From: DASZKW01 sp035552775
GTDB taxonomy: Bacteria; Actinomycetota; Acidimicrobiia; Acidimicrobiales; Palsa-688
Length of the DNA: 10,775 nucleotides
Assembly: GCA_035552775.1 (NCBI GenBank)
Contig: DASZKW010000067.1
Location: 1-10,775 of the forward strand
Direction: 5' to 3'
Part shown: piece by piece, positions 1 to 5,416 of the stretch
How positions within the stretch are numbered: the first letter of the stretch is position 1
How the letters are laid out: the number at the start of each line of letters is the position of its first letter
Notes under the pieces: model-generated
What the model was told of the DNA's origin: nothing
What the model saw: the letters and a program-made list of their open reading frames with translations, nothing else
Database searches by the model: none
Made by a program: the position numbers and the translations under genes

Positions 1-435
1 GCCCTGCTGAAGAACCCCGACGACCTCACCGACGACCAAGCTGTCACCCTCCGCAAGCTCAAACGCCGGGGAGGGGACCTATGGCGCGCTTACGCCCTCA
101 AGGAGGCCCTGAGGGCCATCTTCGACGTCGACCTCGACGAGGTCGACGTCGCTGTCCTCATCGACCGGTTCTGCTCGAAGGCATCGCGTTCCCGGCTCAC
201 ACCGTTCGTCACGTTGGCCAAGACCATCCGCAAACGCCGCGCCGGGATACTCACTGCCATCCGGCTCAAGATCAACAACGGCCAACACGAAGGCCTCAAC
301 CGTCGAGTCCGTCTCATCGTCAATAGGGCCTACGGGTTCCACTCCGCCAAGGCCGCCCTCGCCCTCATCATGGTCACCCTCGGACCTATCGAACACGTCC
401 TCCCCCACGAACGGGTCACGGCCACAGATCCCTAA
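1..435 (+). CDS. ISL3-family transposase, C-terminal part (5' end outside window)
   Basis: This is the last 144 codons of a DDE transposase of the ISL3 type, which cuts and pastes its own insertion sequence. The frame is open from base 1 and ends at TAA 433-435. The family signature is the segment NNGQHEGLNRRVRLIVNRAY (visible residues 92-111) followed by GF. It matches the ISL3 C-terminal pattern of N-x-x-x-E-G-x-N followed by basic residues and R-A-Y-G-F, and it carries the probable catalytic Glu (visible residue 97). A basic stretch (residues 74-90) precedes it. The other catalytic Asp residues and the N-terminal zinc-finger/HTH region would lie left of the window. The gene ends about 28 bases before the probable right end of the element. 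Family assignment is firm; whether the element is complete cannot be judged here. Confidence 0.85.
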   Translation, partial: ALLKNPDDLTDDQAVTLRKLKRRGGDLWRAYALKEALRAIFDVDLDEVDVAVLIDRFCSKASRSRLTPFVTLAKTIRKRRAGILTAIRLKINNGQHEGLNRRVRLIVNRAYGFHSAKAALALIMVTLGPIEHVLPHERVTATDP

Positions 436-463
436 AACCATCCACATTCATGCCGGGAGGCCC
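436..463 (+). mobile_element. Right terminal inverted repeat of the ISL3-type element
   Basis: The 22 bases at 442-463, read on the minus strand, begin GGGCCTCCCGGCAT and end ATGTGG. The same 22 bases recur in the opposite orientation at 2117-2138 with 20 of 22 identical. The segment lies just after the transposase stop, and the flanking gene fragment becomes recognisable directly after it (from about 464). This is what is expected of an insertion-sequence end with its outer edge at about 463. The left end of this element is outside the window, so the pairing with its own partner repeat cannot be shown. Confidence 0.65.
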
Positions 464-789
464 CGAAAAAGTACGTCGTGTCGAGCACCCTGGAGCGGGT
501 CGACTGGAACGCAGAGCTCCTGCAGGGCGACCTAGGGCAGGCCGTTCGGCAGCTCAAAGCGCAGAGAGGCGCAGGCCTGTACGTCGGGGGCGTGACTCTC
601 CCGTTAGCCTTGGCAGACCTGGGATTGATCGACGAGTACGAGTTCGTCGTACAGCCCACCGTGGCCGGCCACGGGCCGACGTTGCTCAGTGGCCTGAGGG
701 AGCGTCTCGAGCTAGAGCTCCTTGAGCGCCACGACTTCGAATCAGGTGCAGTCACCCTGCGCTACCAGCCCAGCCGAGCCACGACCTGA
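464..789 (+). pseudogene. Dihydrofolate reductase / RibD C-terminal family protein, 5'-truncated by the insertion sequence
   Basis: The frame starting at the insertion-sequence boundary reads KKYVVSSTLERVDWN (about 466-510). It continues with GDLGQAVRQLK, GLYVGGVTLPLALADLGLID and VVQPTVAGHGPTLL, ending at TGA 787-789. This is the second half of the RibD_C/DHFR-like fold found in many actinobacterial 'dihydrofolate reductase family' proteins: the K-Y-V-x-S-S-T-L strand, the G-G-x-x-L cofactor-loop motif and the I-D-E-Y-x-F-x-V-x-P-x-x-x-G-x-G segment. Family members are usually around 180-200 residues; about 107 remain. The first half, with the rest of the NADPH/substrate site, is missing and lies beyond the IS or is lost. 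A GTG at 478 could serve as a start, but the product would still lack half the fold. I call it a relic produced by IS insertion. Confidence 0.75.
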
Positions 790-1275
790 GGTTTTGCGCC
801 GCCGTACTGGCCGCGGAGCGCGGCTTCGAAGTGTCGGCGGCCGGCAGAGATCCTCCAGCAGCGCATCGGGATACGTACACAGTCTTGAACTGCGGAGTGG
901 TACGAAAGGAGTCCCGCAGGTCCCGCACCAAGTGGTTGAGGATTCGTTCACCTAGGGCGCACGCTCCGGCGAGAGCCGGATAGTGCGAACCAATGACGAA
1001 TGCATTGCGAGCCTGGCGGAAGGAACCGGTTATGGTATGCCAAGACTGAGAATGGTTCAGGTCCCAGCAGAGAGAAATCGGCAACCTTGGATCCGGTGTC
1101 TGGGCTCTAGAAGGCGTGGTGGTGACGGATCGGGGCGCGGAACTCGAGCCCCTCAGATCGGCGAGCCAGAATGACAGCCACCGACCGAGCACTGGACGCC
1201 CAGAACGGCACCTCTGGAGCGGGGACTTGGGCTTGCGGGGCGGGGGGTCAGCGGTCTGGCTCGGCGCTGATGGGC
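790..1275. other. Gene-poor scar between the DHFR fragment and mazF
   Basis: No intact gene can be supported here. The only segment with protein-like character is the minus-strand fragment at about 875-1078, listed separately. The other short open frames have compositions typical of GC-rich noncoding strands. No convincing terminator hairpin with a T-run was seen downstream of either flanking gene. Confidence 0.5.
875..1078 (-). pseudogene. Decayed fragment of an unrecognised protein gene
   Basis: Read on the minus strand from about 1078, the frame gives CWDLNHSQSWHTITGSFRQA, then RNAFVIGSHYPAL and AGACALGERILNHLVRDLRD, fading after about 875. The mixture of Trp, His, Tyr and hydrophobic residues, and the helix-like A-C-A-L-G-E-R-I-L-N-H-L segment, is unlike the Arg/Pro/Ala-rich reading of the same open frame on either side (752-874 and 1079-1390). 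That suggests a real but broken coding segment. The wider frame overlaps the oppositely placed part of mazF and cannot be a gene as a whole. The segment resembles proteins with a G-x-Y-Y-P-A-L-x-x-A-C-A-L-x-E-R-x-L-N pattern, but I cannot name the family. There is no start codon or ribosome binding site at the fragment edge. Confidence 0.45.
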
Positions 1276-1611
1276 TCAAAGATCGAGGATGAACCGCAGC
1301 GCCCGCTCGATGGTGCGCAGCTCGTCGGGCGCGACGTGGCCGCGCCTGTGGCGGATGCGGGTGGTGGAGACGACCCGGACGTGGTCGCATCTCGCGTACG
1401 AGGGGTGCTCCAGGCCGCTGACGCCTGCTGCGATCTCGACATGGCTGCGCAACCCGTAGTCGGTGGAGGTGACGGGCACGACCACGACGAGCTCGCCAGG
1501 TCCGTTGTTGACGGTGTCGCTGGAGACCACGATCGCCGGGCGGAGGAAGGCCGGCTCGTGGCCGACGGGACGACCGAGGTCTACCTGGTAGATCTCACCC
1601 CGCCAGATCAC
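1276..1611 (-). CDS. MazF/PemK-family endoribonuclease toxin
   Basis: This is a 111-residue toxin of a type II toxin-antitoxin pair; MazF-type toxins cut mRNA at short sequence motifs. The protein starts VIWRGEIYQVDLGRPVGHE, the typical RGEIYxVDLG strand, followed by the family's R-P-A-I-V-V-S-S-D-T turn (starting about residue 24), the VVVVPVTS strand and a C-terminal helix ending ERALRFILDL. Length is normal for MazF (about 110). I chose GTG at 1611 over the upstream ATG (1656) because it begins exactly at the family's N-terminal strand and overlaps the antitoxin stop as GTGA (1608-1611), the usual arrangement for translational coupling. AAGGAG lies about 14 bases upstream, somewhat far, which fits coupled translation. 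The pair appears intact amid broken genes. The gene belongs to the mazF group, but which paralogue is not decidable. Confidence 0.9.
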   Translation of the reverse strand: MIWRGEIYQVDLGRPVGHEPAFLRPAIVVSSDTVNNGPGELVVVVPVTSTDYGLRSHVEIAAGVSGLEHPSYARCDHVRVVSTTRIRHRRGHVAPDELRTIERALRFILDL

Positions 1612-1844
1612 CCGAGGGGGTCCCACTCCTTGCGCTCCGCCTGGTACGCCTCCCACCGCTGGGGATCCTCGCGGAGTCGGCGGTAGTCGTCACCCAGGCC
1701 TCGAAGGAACTCCTGGCGTTCGAGGGCCTCGATAGCCGAGTGGACGACCTCCACGACGGTGGTTTGCCGGGATTTCGCCATCGACTGCAGCCGTTCGGAG
1801 TCAGGCCGGCGGACCCGCACGGTGGTGGTCTCTTCAGCACCCAT
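1608..1844 (-). CDS. Ribbon-helix-helix antitoxin paired with the MazF toxin
   Basis: This 78-residue antitoxin should bind and block the downstream toxin and repress the shared promoter. Residues 6-13 (TTTVRVRR) look like the DNA-contacting beta strand of a ribbon-helix-helix fold. They are followed by two helices (DSERLQSMAKS, then TTVVEVVHSAIEALERQEFL). The acidic and aromatic C-terminal tail (DDYRRLREDPQRWEAYQAER) is the type of region that wraps the toxin. The ATG at 1844 was chosen because homology-like sequence begins there; the open frame extends to 2069, but its upstream part is low-quality Arg/Ser/Pro sequence. GGAG lies only 2 bases before the ATG, so initiation may be near-leaderless. 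It overlaps the toxin by 4 bases and is followed by it directly, so the two form one operon. Confidence 0.85.
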   Translation of the reverse strand: MGAEETTTVRVRRPDSERLQSMAKSRQTTVVEVVHSAIEALERQEFLRGLGDDYRRLREDPQRWEAYQAERKEWDPLG

Positions 1845-1853
1845 CGCTCCAAT

Positions 1854-1871
1854 GTAGACTAAACGTAGACT
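1854..1871 (-). promoter_or_regulatory. Direct repeat upstream of the antitoxin: probable promoter/autoregulatory operator
   Basis: On the minus strand AGTCTAC occurs twice with GTTT between, giving a repeat period of 11 bases, about one helical turn. It lies 10-27 bases upstream of the antitoxin ATG. The copy nearer the gene includes TAGTCT and TACATT, both of the TAnnnT type seen in actinobacterial -10 boxes. Ribbon-helix-helix antitoxins bind short direct or inverted repeats over their own promoter, so this is the likely operator. That role is inferred from position and pattern only. Confidence 0.5.
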
Positions 1872-2116
1872 CACCGGGGCGTCCAGACGGGTCGAGACGC
1901 TCTCACCCGCGCTGATGCAGAATGTCGCACAAGAACGACGGCCCCGGCCCGTCGGACACGAGCGCAGATCGGCACCTACGGTTCGCGTCGACTGGTCGTC
2001 GCCGGGGGCGCCGCTCGAGTCGATATCGGGCCCCCGCGACGTGGCGAACTGTGCGATCGTGCTTGGCAAAGCTGGCAGTGGGTTCTGCCGGTGACGCGAG
2101 CGGCGCTGACTTTTCT
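1872..2116. other. Intergenic stretch between the antitoxin promoter and the second IS end
   Basis: No supported gene. Open frames on both strands run through it, but their products are Arg/Ser/Pro-rich with no recognisable motif. Its right border is the inverted copy of the insertion-sequence end. Confidence 0.5.
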
Positions 2117-2140
2117 GGGCCTCCCGGCATAGATGTGGGT
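2117..2140 (+). mobile_element. Solo insertion-sequence end, inverted relative to the one at 442-463
   Basis: Bases 2117-2138 match the reverse complement of 442-463 at 20 of 22 positions (GGGCCTCCCGGCAT and ATGTGG identical, two adjacent mismatches between). In this orientation the element body should lie to the right, but only about 24 bases of it are present before the sequence turns into the end of a methyltransferase gene. The simplest reading is an IS relic whose interior, together with the 5' part of the methyltransferase gene, was deleted. Confidence 0.55.
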
Positions 2141-2368
2141 CGATTCAGGGATCTGAGTCCCGCTGTCGTCGCCATGCGCGACATCCACGCCGCCATCGAC
2201 CTGGCCGTCTTCGCCGCCTACGGCTGGGACGATCTCGACCCCGAGATCGGCCACCACCCCACCAAGATCGGAATCCGTTGGACGGTGAGCCCCCCGGTCC
2301 GCTTCGAGATCCTCGACCGCCTCCTGGCCGAAAACCACCGCCGCTTCGCCGCCGAGCAAGCCCACTAG
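2141..2368 (+). pseudogene. C-terminal remnant of an Eco57I/PglX/DrmMI-like adenine DNA methyltransferase
   Basis: The frame reads FRDLSPAVVAMRDIHAAIDL, AVFAAYGWDDLD, HPTKIGIRWTVSPPVRFEIL and DRLLAENHRRFAAEQ before TAG 2366-2368. This matches the C-terminal signature of large class I N6-adenine methyltransferases of defence systems (type IIG, BREX PglX, class 1 DISARM DrmMI): L-R-x-L-H-x-x-M-D-x-A-V-L-x-A-Y-G-W-x-D-L, then a 'T-K-x-G-x-R-x-T-x-S' strand and 'L-x-R-L-L-x-x-N-H-x-R'. Such proteins are around 1,000 residues or more; about 75 remain and no catalytic NPPY motif is in the window. ATG 2174 could start a small peptide but it would have no function. The same strand as drmA and the class 1 DISARM gene order make a former drmMI attractive; this is inference. 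Confidence 0.6.
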
Positions 2369-2803
2369 GCGAAACACTGCCTCGGAGCCGTCGACAAAAA
2401 CGATGAGAAAGCTCGTCCGGCGCCAGCCCGACCGCTGCTCGGCGTGCGCAGCCAGCATGCGCCGTGCTGAAGAAGCATGGTGGGTCCCGAGTCAGCGTAC
2501 GGTCACCGCTTGAGCTGCAAGGGCCCGACAGACCAAAGCAACTGCTAGACCGCCGCGAGGCCGGCGCCTCGGCACGGCCCGAGTCGAGTCCTAGCGCTGC
2601 TCCACCCGACCGCCAGCGACGCGAAAGAGCGCATCATCGAGGATGCCGTCCTGGCGAGGTATGAGACACCGGGCCCATCCCTACTCGGCCAAGTCCGTAG
2701 ATCCCTCACCTATCGCCCTCACGGGTGGTAGAACTCGCGCGCCCGGGTGCAACCATGTTGCTACTCCGCAGACCCCAAACATTTTGTCAGTCACCCGCGA
2801 TAT
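2369..2803. other. Gene-poor stretch between the methyltransferase remnant and the DUF1828 gene
   Basis: No intact gene is supported. The open frame starting at 2464 gives Arg/Pro/Ser-rich sequence without motifs. A better candidate for once-coding DNA is 2588-2731 in another frame, listed separately. The stretch lies between the 3' ends of opposed transcription units, but no clear terminator hairpin with a T-run was found. Confidence 0.45.
2588..2731 (+). pseudogene. Possible decayed coding fragment, unrecognised
   Basis: This frame reads VLALLHPTASDAKERIIEDA, VLARYETPGPSLLGQVRRSL and TYRPHGW before TAG 2729-2731. It is closed upstream by a stop within about 50 bases and has no convincing start. 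The balanced composition and helix-like pattern (DAKERIIEDAVLARYE) differ from the Arg/Ser/Pro-rich readings of the other frames, so it may be the tail of a lost gene in the same orientation as the methyltransferase remnant. I do not recognise the family. Confidence is low because short chance frames of this quality do occur. Confidence 0.25.
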
Positions 2804-3616
2804 TCAAGTCGCCTGAACGTTTACTCCCTTTGCAATGAGGACTCGGCGTACTCCTAATACGCCGGTCAGGTCGGCACTGATGTCGATCGGCACCACAGCG
2901 CTGTCGTCGTCAGCGACCTCTTGGAGACGGGAAATACTCGGGGAGGTAAGGCCGTCACGCTTGTAACCGACGACCGGCTGTTCCTGGCGGTTCCATCGCC
3001 AGTACTGGTTGATAGTCGAGGTCACTCGATCAGCTCGACTGGTATTTCCAACGAAGAAAGCGGCGACTGGTGCACCTTGCGTTGGAAACCACAGGTCGGC
3101 GGGCCATAGGCCACCGTTCGGGTGCCCATCCGGTGACCAGTTCTCGACCCGGTGTTGGCCGGGTTCTAGTATGCCGAGAACTGCTGCCCGTGCGCCCCGG
3201 CGAAAACCTGTGTCGCTTCGCTCAGCTTGGAGATGCGGCATGGCGCCGACCTGAGCGATGGCCAGGAGCACATCAGCGATATCGTAGGCGTCCGGGGGTT
3301 TCGTCAGATTGCGGACCAGGGCGTGTTGGTTCGCGATTTCTAGACCGTTCGCAGCGGCGAGGGCCTCCAAATGTCGTAGCCGGGTCTCGTTGAGGTCGAA
3401 GTCATCAAAAAATAGATGGGCCGCGGCCGACCCGTGGTCCGTGAGAGTCCAGCCCACAGAAGTGTGGTGCAGGTACAGCGGGAACCCATCACCATCGCGA
3501 AAGAGGAAGGGGGAGCTTATGATCCACTCGCCCGGTCCCGTGGGGTCGACGCTGAAGGCGTCACAGAGAGAACGCTTGATTTGCTCTGGTATGTCGTGGT
3601 GAACGACCTGGGTCAC
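2804..3616 (-). CDS. DUF1828-type protein, 270 residues
   Basis: The N-terminal half has the DUF1828 pattern. A strand carries WIISSPFLFRDGDGFPLYLH, then GWTLTDHGSAAAHLF (the T-L-T-D-x-G signature, about residues 56-60). An acidic segment (DDFDLNETRLRHLEALAAAN) and GLEIANQHALVR follow. The C-terminal half (ADLWFPTQGAPVAAFFVGNT, then TINQYWRWNRQEQ and VVGYKRDG) looks like a second globular domain with alternating strands; its role is unknown. DUF1828 proteins are found in phage and accessory gene sets, with no established activity known to me. GTG 3616 was chosen over the upstream ATG (3724) because it overlaps the stop of the preceding gene as GTGA (3613-3616), has AGGAACC just upstream, and the extra 36 residues lie inside the upstream gene's frame. 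It is the second gene of a two-gene operon. Confidence 0.75.
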   Translation of the reverse strand: MTQVVHHDIPEQIKRSLCDAFSVDPTGPGEWIISSPFLFRDGDGFPLYLHHTSVGWTLTDHGSAAAHLFFDDFDLNETRLRHLEALAAANGLEIANQHALVRNLTKPPDAYDIADVLLAIAQVGAMPHLQAERSDTGFRRGARAAVLGILEPGQHRVENWSPDGHPNGGLWPADLWFPTQGAPVAAFFVGNTSRADRVTSTINQYWRWNRQEQPVVGYKRDGLTSPSISRLQEVADDDSAVVPIDISADLTGVLGVRRVLIAKGVNVQAT

Positions 3617-4128
3617 GGGAGGTTCCTGCAGTCGAAGAGGTTCGGGGTGTAGATCAGATTGACACGTCGGGCGAGCGCACTGAGCGCACGGTCGAGATCG
3701 GGGTACGCGGTTCGAATGGCCCAACCGTCGGCGTCGACCCGCTGTCCCTGTGCGATCGCCCTCAAGTAGGCCTCTCTCACATAATGCACGTGGGGTGTGA
3801 CAGCCGGGATCTCTGTGCCCTCCAGCCGGTTGGGATGGGCAGCGTGGTGTCCGTTGCAGCGAACGAGACGGTACTGATTCCCGGCTTCGTCGGTGTAGGT
3901 GAGCCCGCAGCTGTAGTCCGCCGGGCGAGCCTTGTTTGCCCGCGTGTAGATTCGCATGGTAGCGCCAGCTTGCAAGCTGGGAACGCTAAGAGTGAGGCCG
4001 CCGCGTAGGTTCGGGTCGGCCAATCCGGTGTCCGACGGGCGCACCATCTCTCTCCAGCCATTCGGTACAGGTTTTGGCAAGCGCCGCAACCGCTGCAACT
4101 GGTACGCGGCGAGCACCGGCAGAGCCAT
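3613..4128 (-). CDS. Unrecognised protein, partner of the DUF1828 protein
   Basis: I do not recognise this 171-residue protein. It begins MALPVLAAYQLQRLRRLPKP, then NGWREMVRPSDTGLA, a strand-rich middle (GGLTLSVPS, MRIYTRANKA, DYSCGLTYTDEAGNQYRLVR), a His-rich turn (CNGHHAAHPNRLEG), HVHYVREAYLRAIAQG and a C-terminal helical end (LDRALSALARRVNL). C and H residues around CNGHHAAH could bind metal or act in catalysis, but nothing shows this. No signal peptide or membrane segment is evident. ATG 4128 was preferred to GTG 4173 because GAGG stands 9 bases before it, while the GTG has no such site. The gene is first in a two-gene operon and is divergent from the ATPase gene across a control region of about 110 bases. 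Fixed pairing by GTGA overlap suggests the two proteins are needed in balanced amounts, for example as a complex or a toxin-antitoxin-like pair; that is inference. Confidence 0.65.
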   Translation of the reverse strand: MALPVLAAYQLQRLRRLPKPVPNGWREMVRPSDTGLADPNLRGGLTLSVPSLQAGATMRIYTRANKARPADYSCGLTYTDEAGNQYRLVRCNGHHAAHPNRLEGTEIPAVTPHVHYVREAYLRAIAQGQRVDADGWAIRTAYPDLDRALSALARRVNLIYTPNLFDCRNLP

Positions 4129-4195
4129 AAACGCCAACCTCGTTCCTAGTCGTGTTTTGCCATGTGGTGCCACTCACGGGGACCTACAAACCGGG

Positions 4196-4238
4196 AGGTA
4201 CGAACTAACGTACCAGGGGAGTACGCTAGCTCGTACCT
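4196..4238. promoter_or_regulatory. Double-dyad operator in the divergent control region
   Basis: GTACG-N6-CGTAC occurs twice, at 4198-4213 (spacer AACTAA) and 4221-4236 (spacer CTAGCT), with centres 23 bases apart. The two copies are also mirror images: arms 4196-4213 and 4221-4238 pair at 16 of 18 positions around a 7-base centre. The array ends exactly at the base before the ATPase ATG (4239) and lies 68-110 bases upstream of the ATG of the divergent operon. TACGCT (4222-4227) fits the actinobacterial TAnnnT -10 type, which would give a nearly leaderless ATPase mRNA and place the array over its promoter. This is the layout of a two-dimer repressor site. The regulator is unknown. A transcribed hairpin is the alternative. 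Confidence 0.6.
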
Positions 4239-5360
4239 ATGGAGCCGGAAGCGTCGCCCTTCATCTTCGACGGGCCGTTGCCGCCCGCTGATCTGGTGGG
4301 CCGCGATGTCGAGCTGGCGGCGTTGCGGGACCGTGCGGCGCGGGGACGGTTCACGCTCCTCTACGCCCCCCGACGGTACGGCAAGACGAGCCTGATCAGA
4401 CGGCTCCAAGCGGACACCGATGACGACCGGGACCTGGTTGTGGTCATCGTGGACTTCGAGGGCTGCCAGACCCTCGATGACCTGGGACGGCGGATCGCAG
4501 ACGCCTACCAGCAGCTCCCGCGTACGGCGACGGGCAAGGTCTTGGGCGCGGGAGCGTCCGCCCTGCTTGCGTTACGCCCCACGGTTCGCACGCCCGTGGG
4601 ATCGATCGACCTGGCCGGCCCCAATCCAGCGGCCACCACCCTCGAACGGCTCCTGCGCCTGCCGCGCGACGCGGCCACCAAGACAGGTGTTCGCGTACTG
4701 GTCGTGTTCGACGAGTTCCAAGCCGTCGCCGATATCGCCAACGCCGACGCCGTATTGCGCTCCCAGATCCAACACCAACGCGACAGCGTGTCCTATCTGT
4801 TCTCCGGTTCCGAACGGCACCTGCTCCAGGCCATCTTCGCCGACCGGGCCCGTCCCCTTTACGGCCAAGCCGAGCAACTCCGCCTGGGACCGCTTCCCGG
4901 CGAGGCTGCCGTCGAGCTCGTCACCACCAAGTTCGCACAGACCGAGCGCGAAGCGGGCGCCGGACTGCTCCCGCTCGTCGGCCTGGTTGCCGGTCACCCC
5001 CAGCGCCTGGCGTTCCTGGCGGACGCGCTGTGGCACGAGACGCCGCCGGGCTCGGTCGCCGATGAGACGACCTGGCAGGCGGCGCTGGCCCGGTCCCTGC
5101 GTGTGGCGGAGCCGGAGCTGCGCGCTGTCGAGACCGCTCTCACCGCTCCGCAGCGAAAGCTTGTCCGGCTTCTCGCCTGGGGCGAACCGCCGACCGGCGC
5201 CGCCGCCGGCCGCCTGGCTCTTGGCAAGGGCTCCGCCTCCGCTGCCCTCGAGGTCCTCGTTGACCGCAGCGTCGCCATGCCCAGGGACGACGCCACGCCA
5301 GCGAGGCTGATAGATCCTCTGTTGGCCGCCTGGACCCGCAGCCGCCAACCCAGGCCGTAG
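4239..5360 (+). CDS. AAA/STAND-type ATPase (archaeal-ATPase-like fold with C-terminal winged helix)
   Basis: This 373-residue protein starts with the usual lead SPFIFDGPLPPADLVGRDVE, followed by Walker A as APRRYGKT (residues 43-50, Lys49) and LVVVIVDFEG (strand 2). Walker B is VLVVFDEF (153-160, Asp158 and Glu159). A sensor-like strand SYLFSGSERH (185-193) and the lid segment with P-L-G and A-G-H-P-Q-R-L (251-257) follow. The C-terminal part from about 300 (TAPQRKLVRLLAWG to ARLIDPLLAAWTR) looks like a winged-helix domain. This is the order of the archaeal-type ATPase family (PF01637, COG1672 type), proteins often linked to DNA and to defence or toxin-like switches. The ATG at 4239 has no usable Shine-Dalgarno site, so leaderless translation is likely. 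It ends 56 bases before drmA on the same strand, so co-transcription with DISARM genes is plausible. It is not one of the named DISARM components. Confidence 0.85.
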   Translation: MEPEASPFIFDGPLPPADLVGRDVELAALRDRAARGRFTLLYAPRRYGKTSLIRRLQADTDDDRDLVVVIVDFEGCQTLDDLGRRIADAYQQLPRTATGKVLGAGASALLALRPTVRTPVGSIDLAGPNPAATTLERLLRLPRDAATKTGVRVLVVFDEFQAVADIANADAVLRSQIQHQRDSVSYLFSGSERHLLQAIFADRARPLYGQAEQLRLGPLPGEAAVELVTTKFAQTEREAGAGLLPLVGLVAGHPQRLAFLADALWHETPPGSVADETTWQAALARSLRVAEPELRAVETALTAPQRKLVRLLAWGEPPTGAAAGRLALGKGSASAALEVLVDRSVAMPRDDATPARLIDPLLAAWTRSRQPRP

Positions 5361-5416
5361 CCGTCACTGCCGTGGTCTACCGTCGCTGAGGTGCGGTGGA
5401 TACCAAGTGAGCAACC

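Noticed and set aside
638..654. GTACG...CGTAC dyad resembling the operator at 4196-4238
   Set aside because: The spacer is 7 bases rather than 6, it occurs once, and it lies within the DHFR-type coding sequence, so it is probably coincidental.
1171..1686. 171-codon plus-strand frame opposite the toxin-antitoxin pair
   Set aside because: Antisense to the convincing MazF frame; no motif and an Asp/Gly/Val-rich mirror composition.
1922..2137. Upstream extension of the methyltransferase remnant frame to ATG 1922
   Set aside because: The added residues are Arg/Ser-rich without family similarity, and the insertion-sequence end at 2117-2138 lies inside them.
3965..3980. Perfect 16-bp palindrome CCAGCTTGCAAGCTGG
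   Set aside because: It lies inside the coding region of the unknown protein; a palindrome of this length is not very unlikely by chance in this much sequence, and no regulatory context supports it.
4572..5348. 258-codon minus-strand frame and a 296-codon plus-strand frame over the ATPase gene
   Set aside because: Both are low-complexity shadows; the ATPase frame has Walker A and B motifs in the right order.
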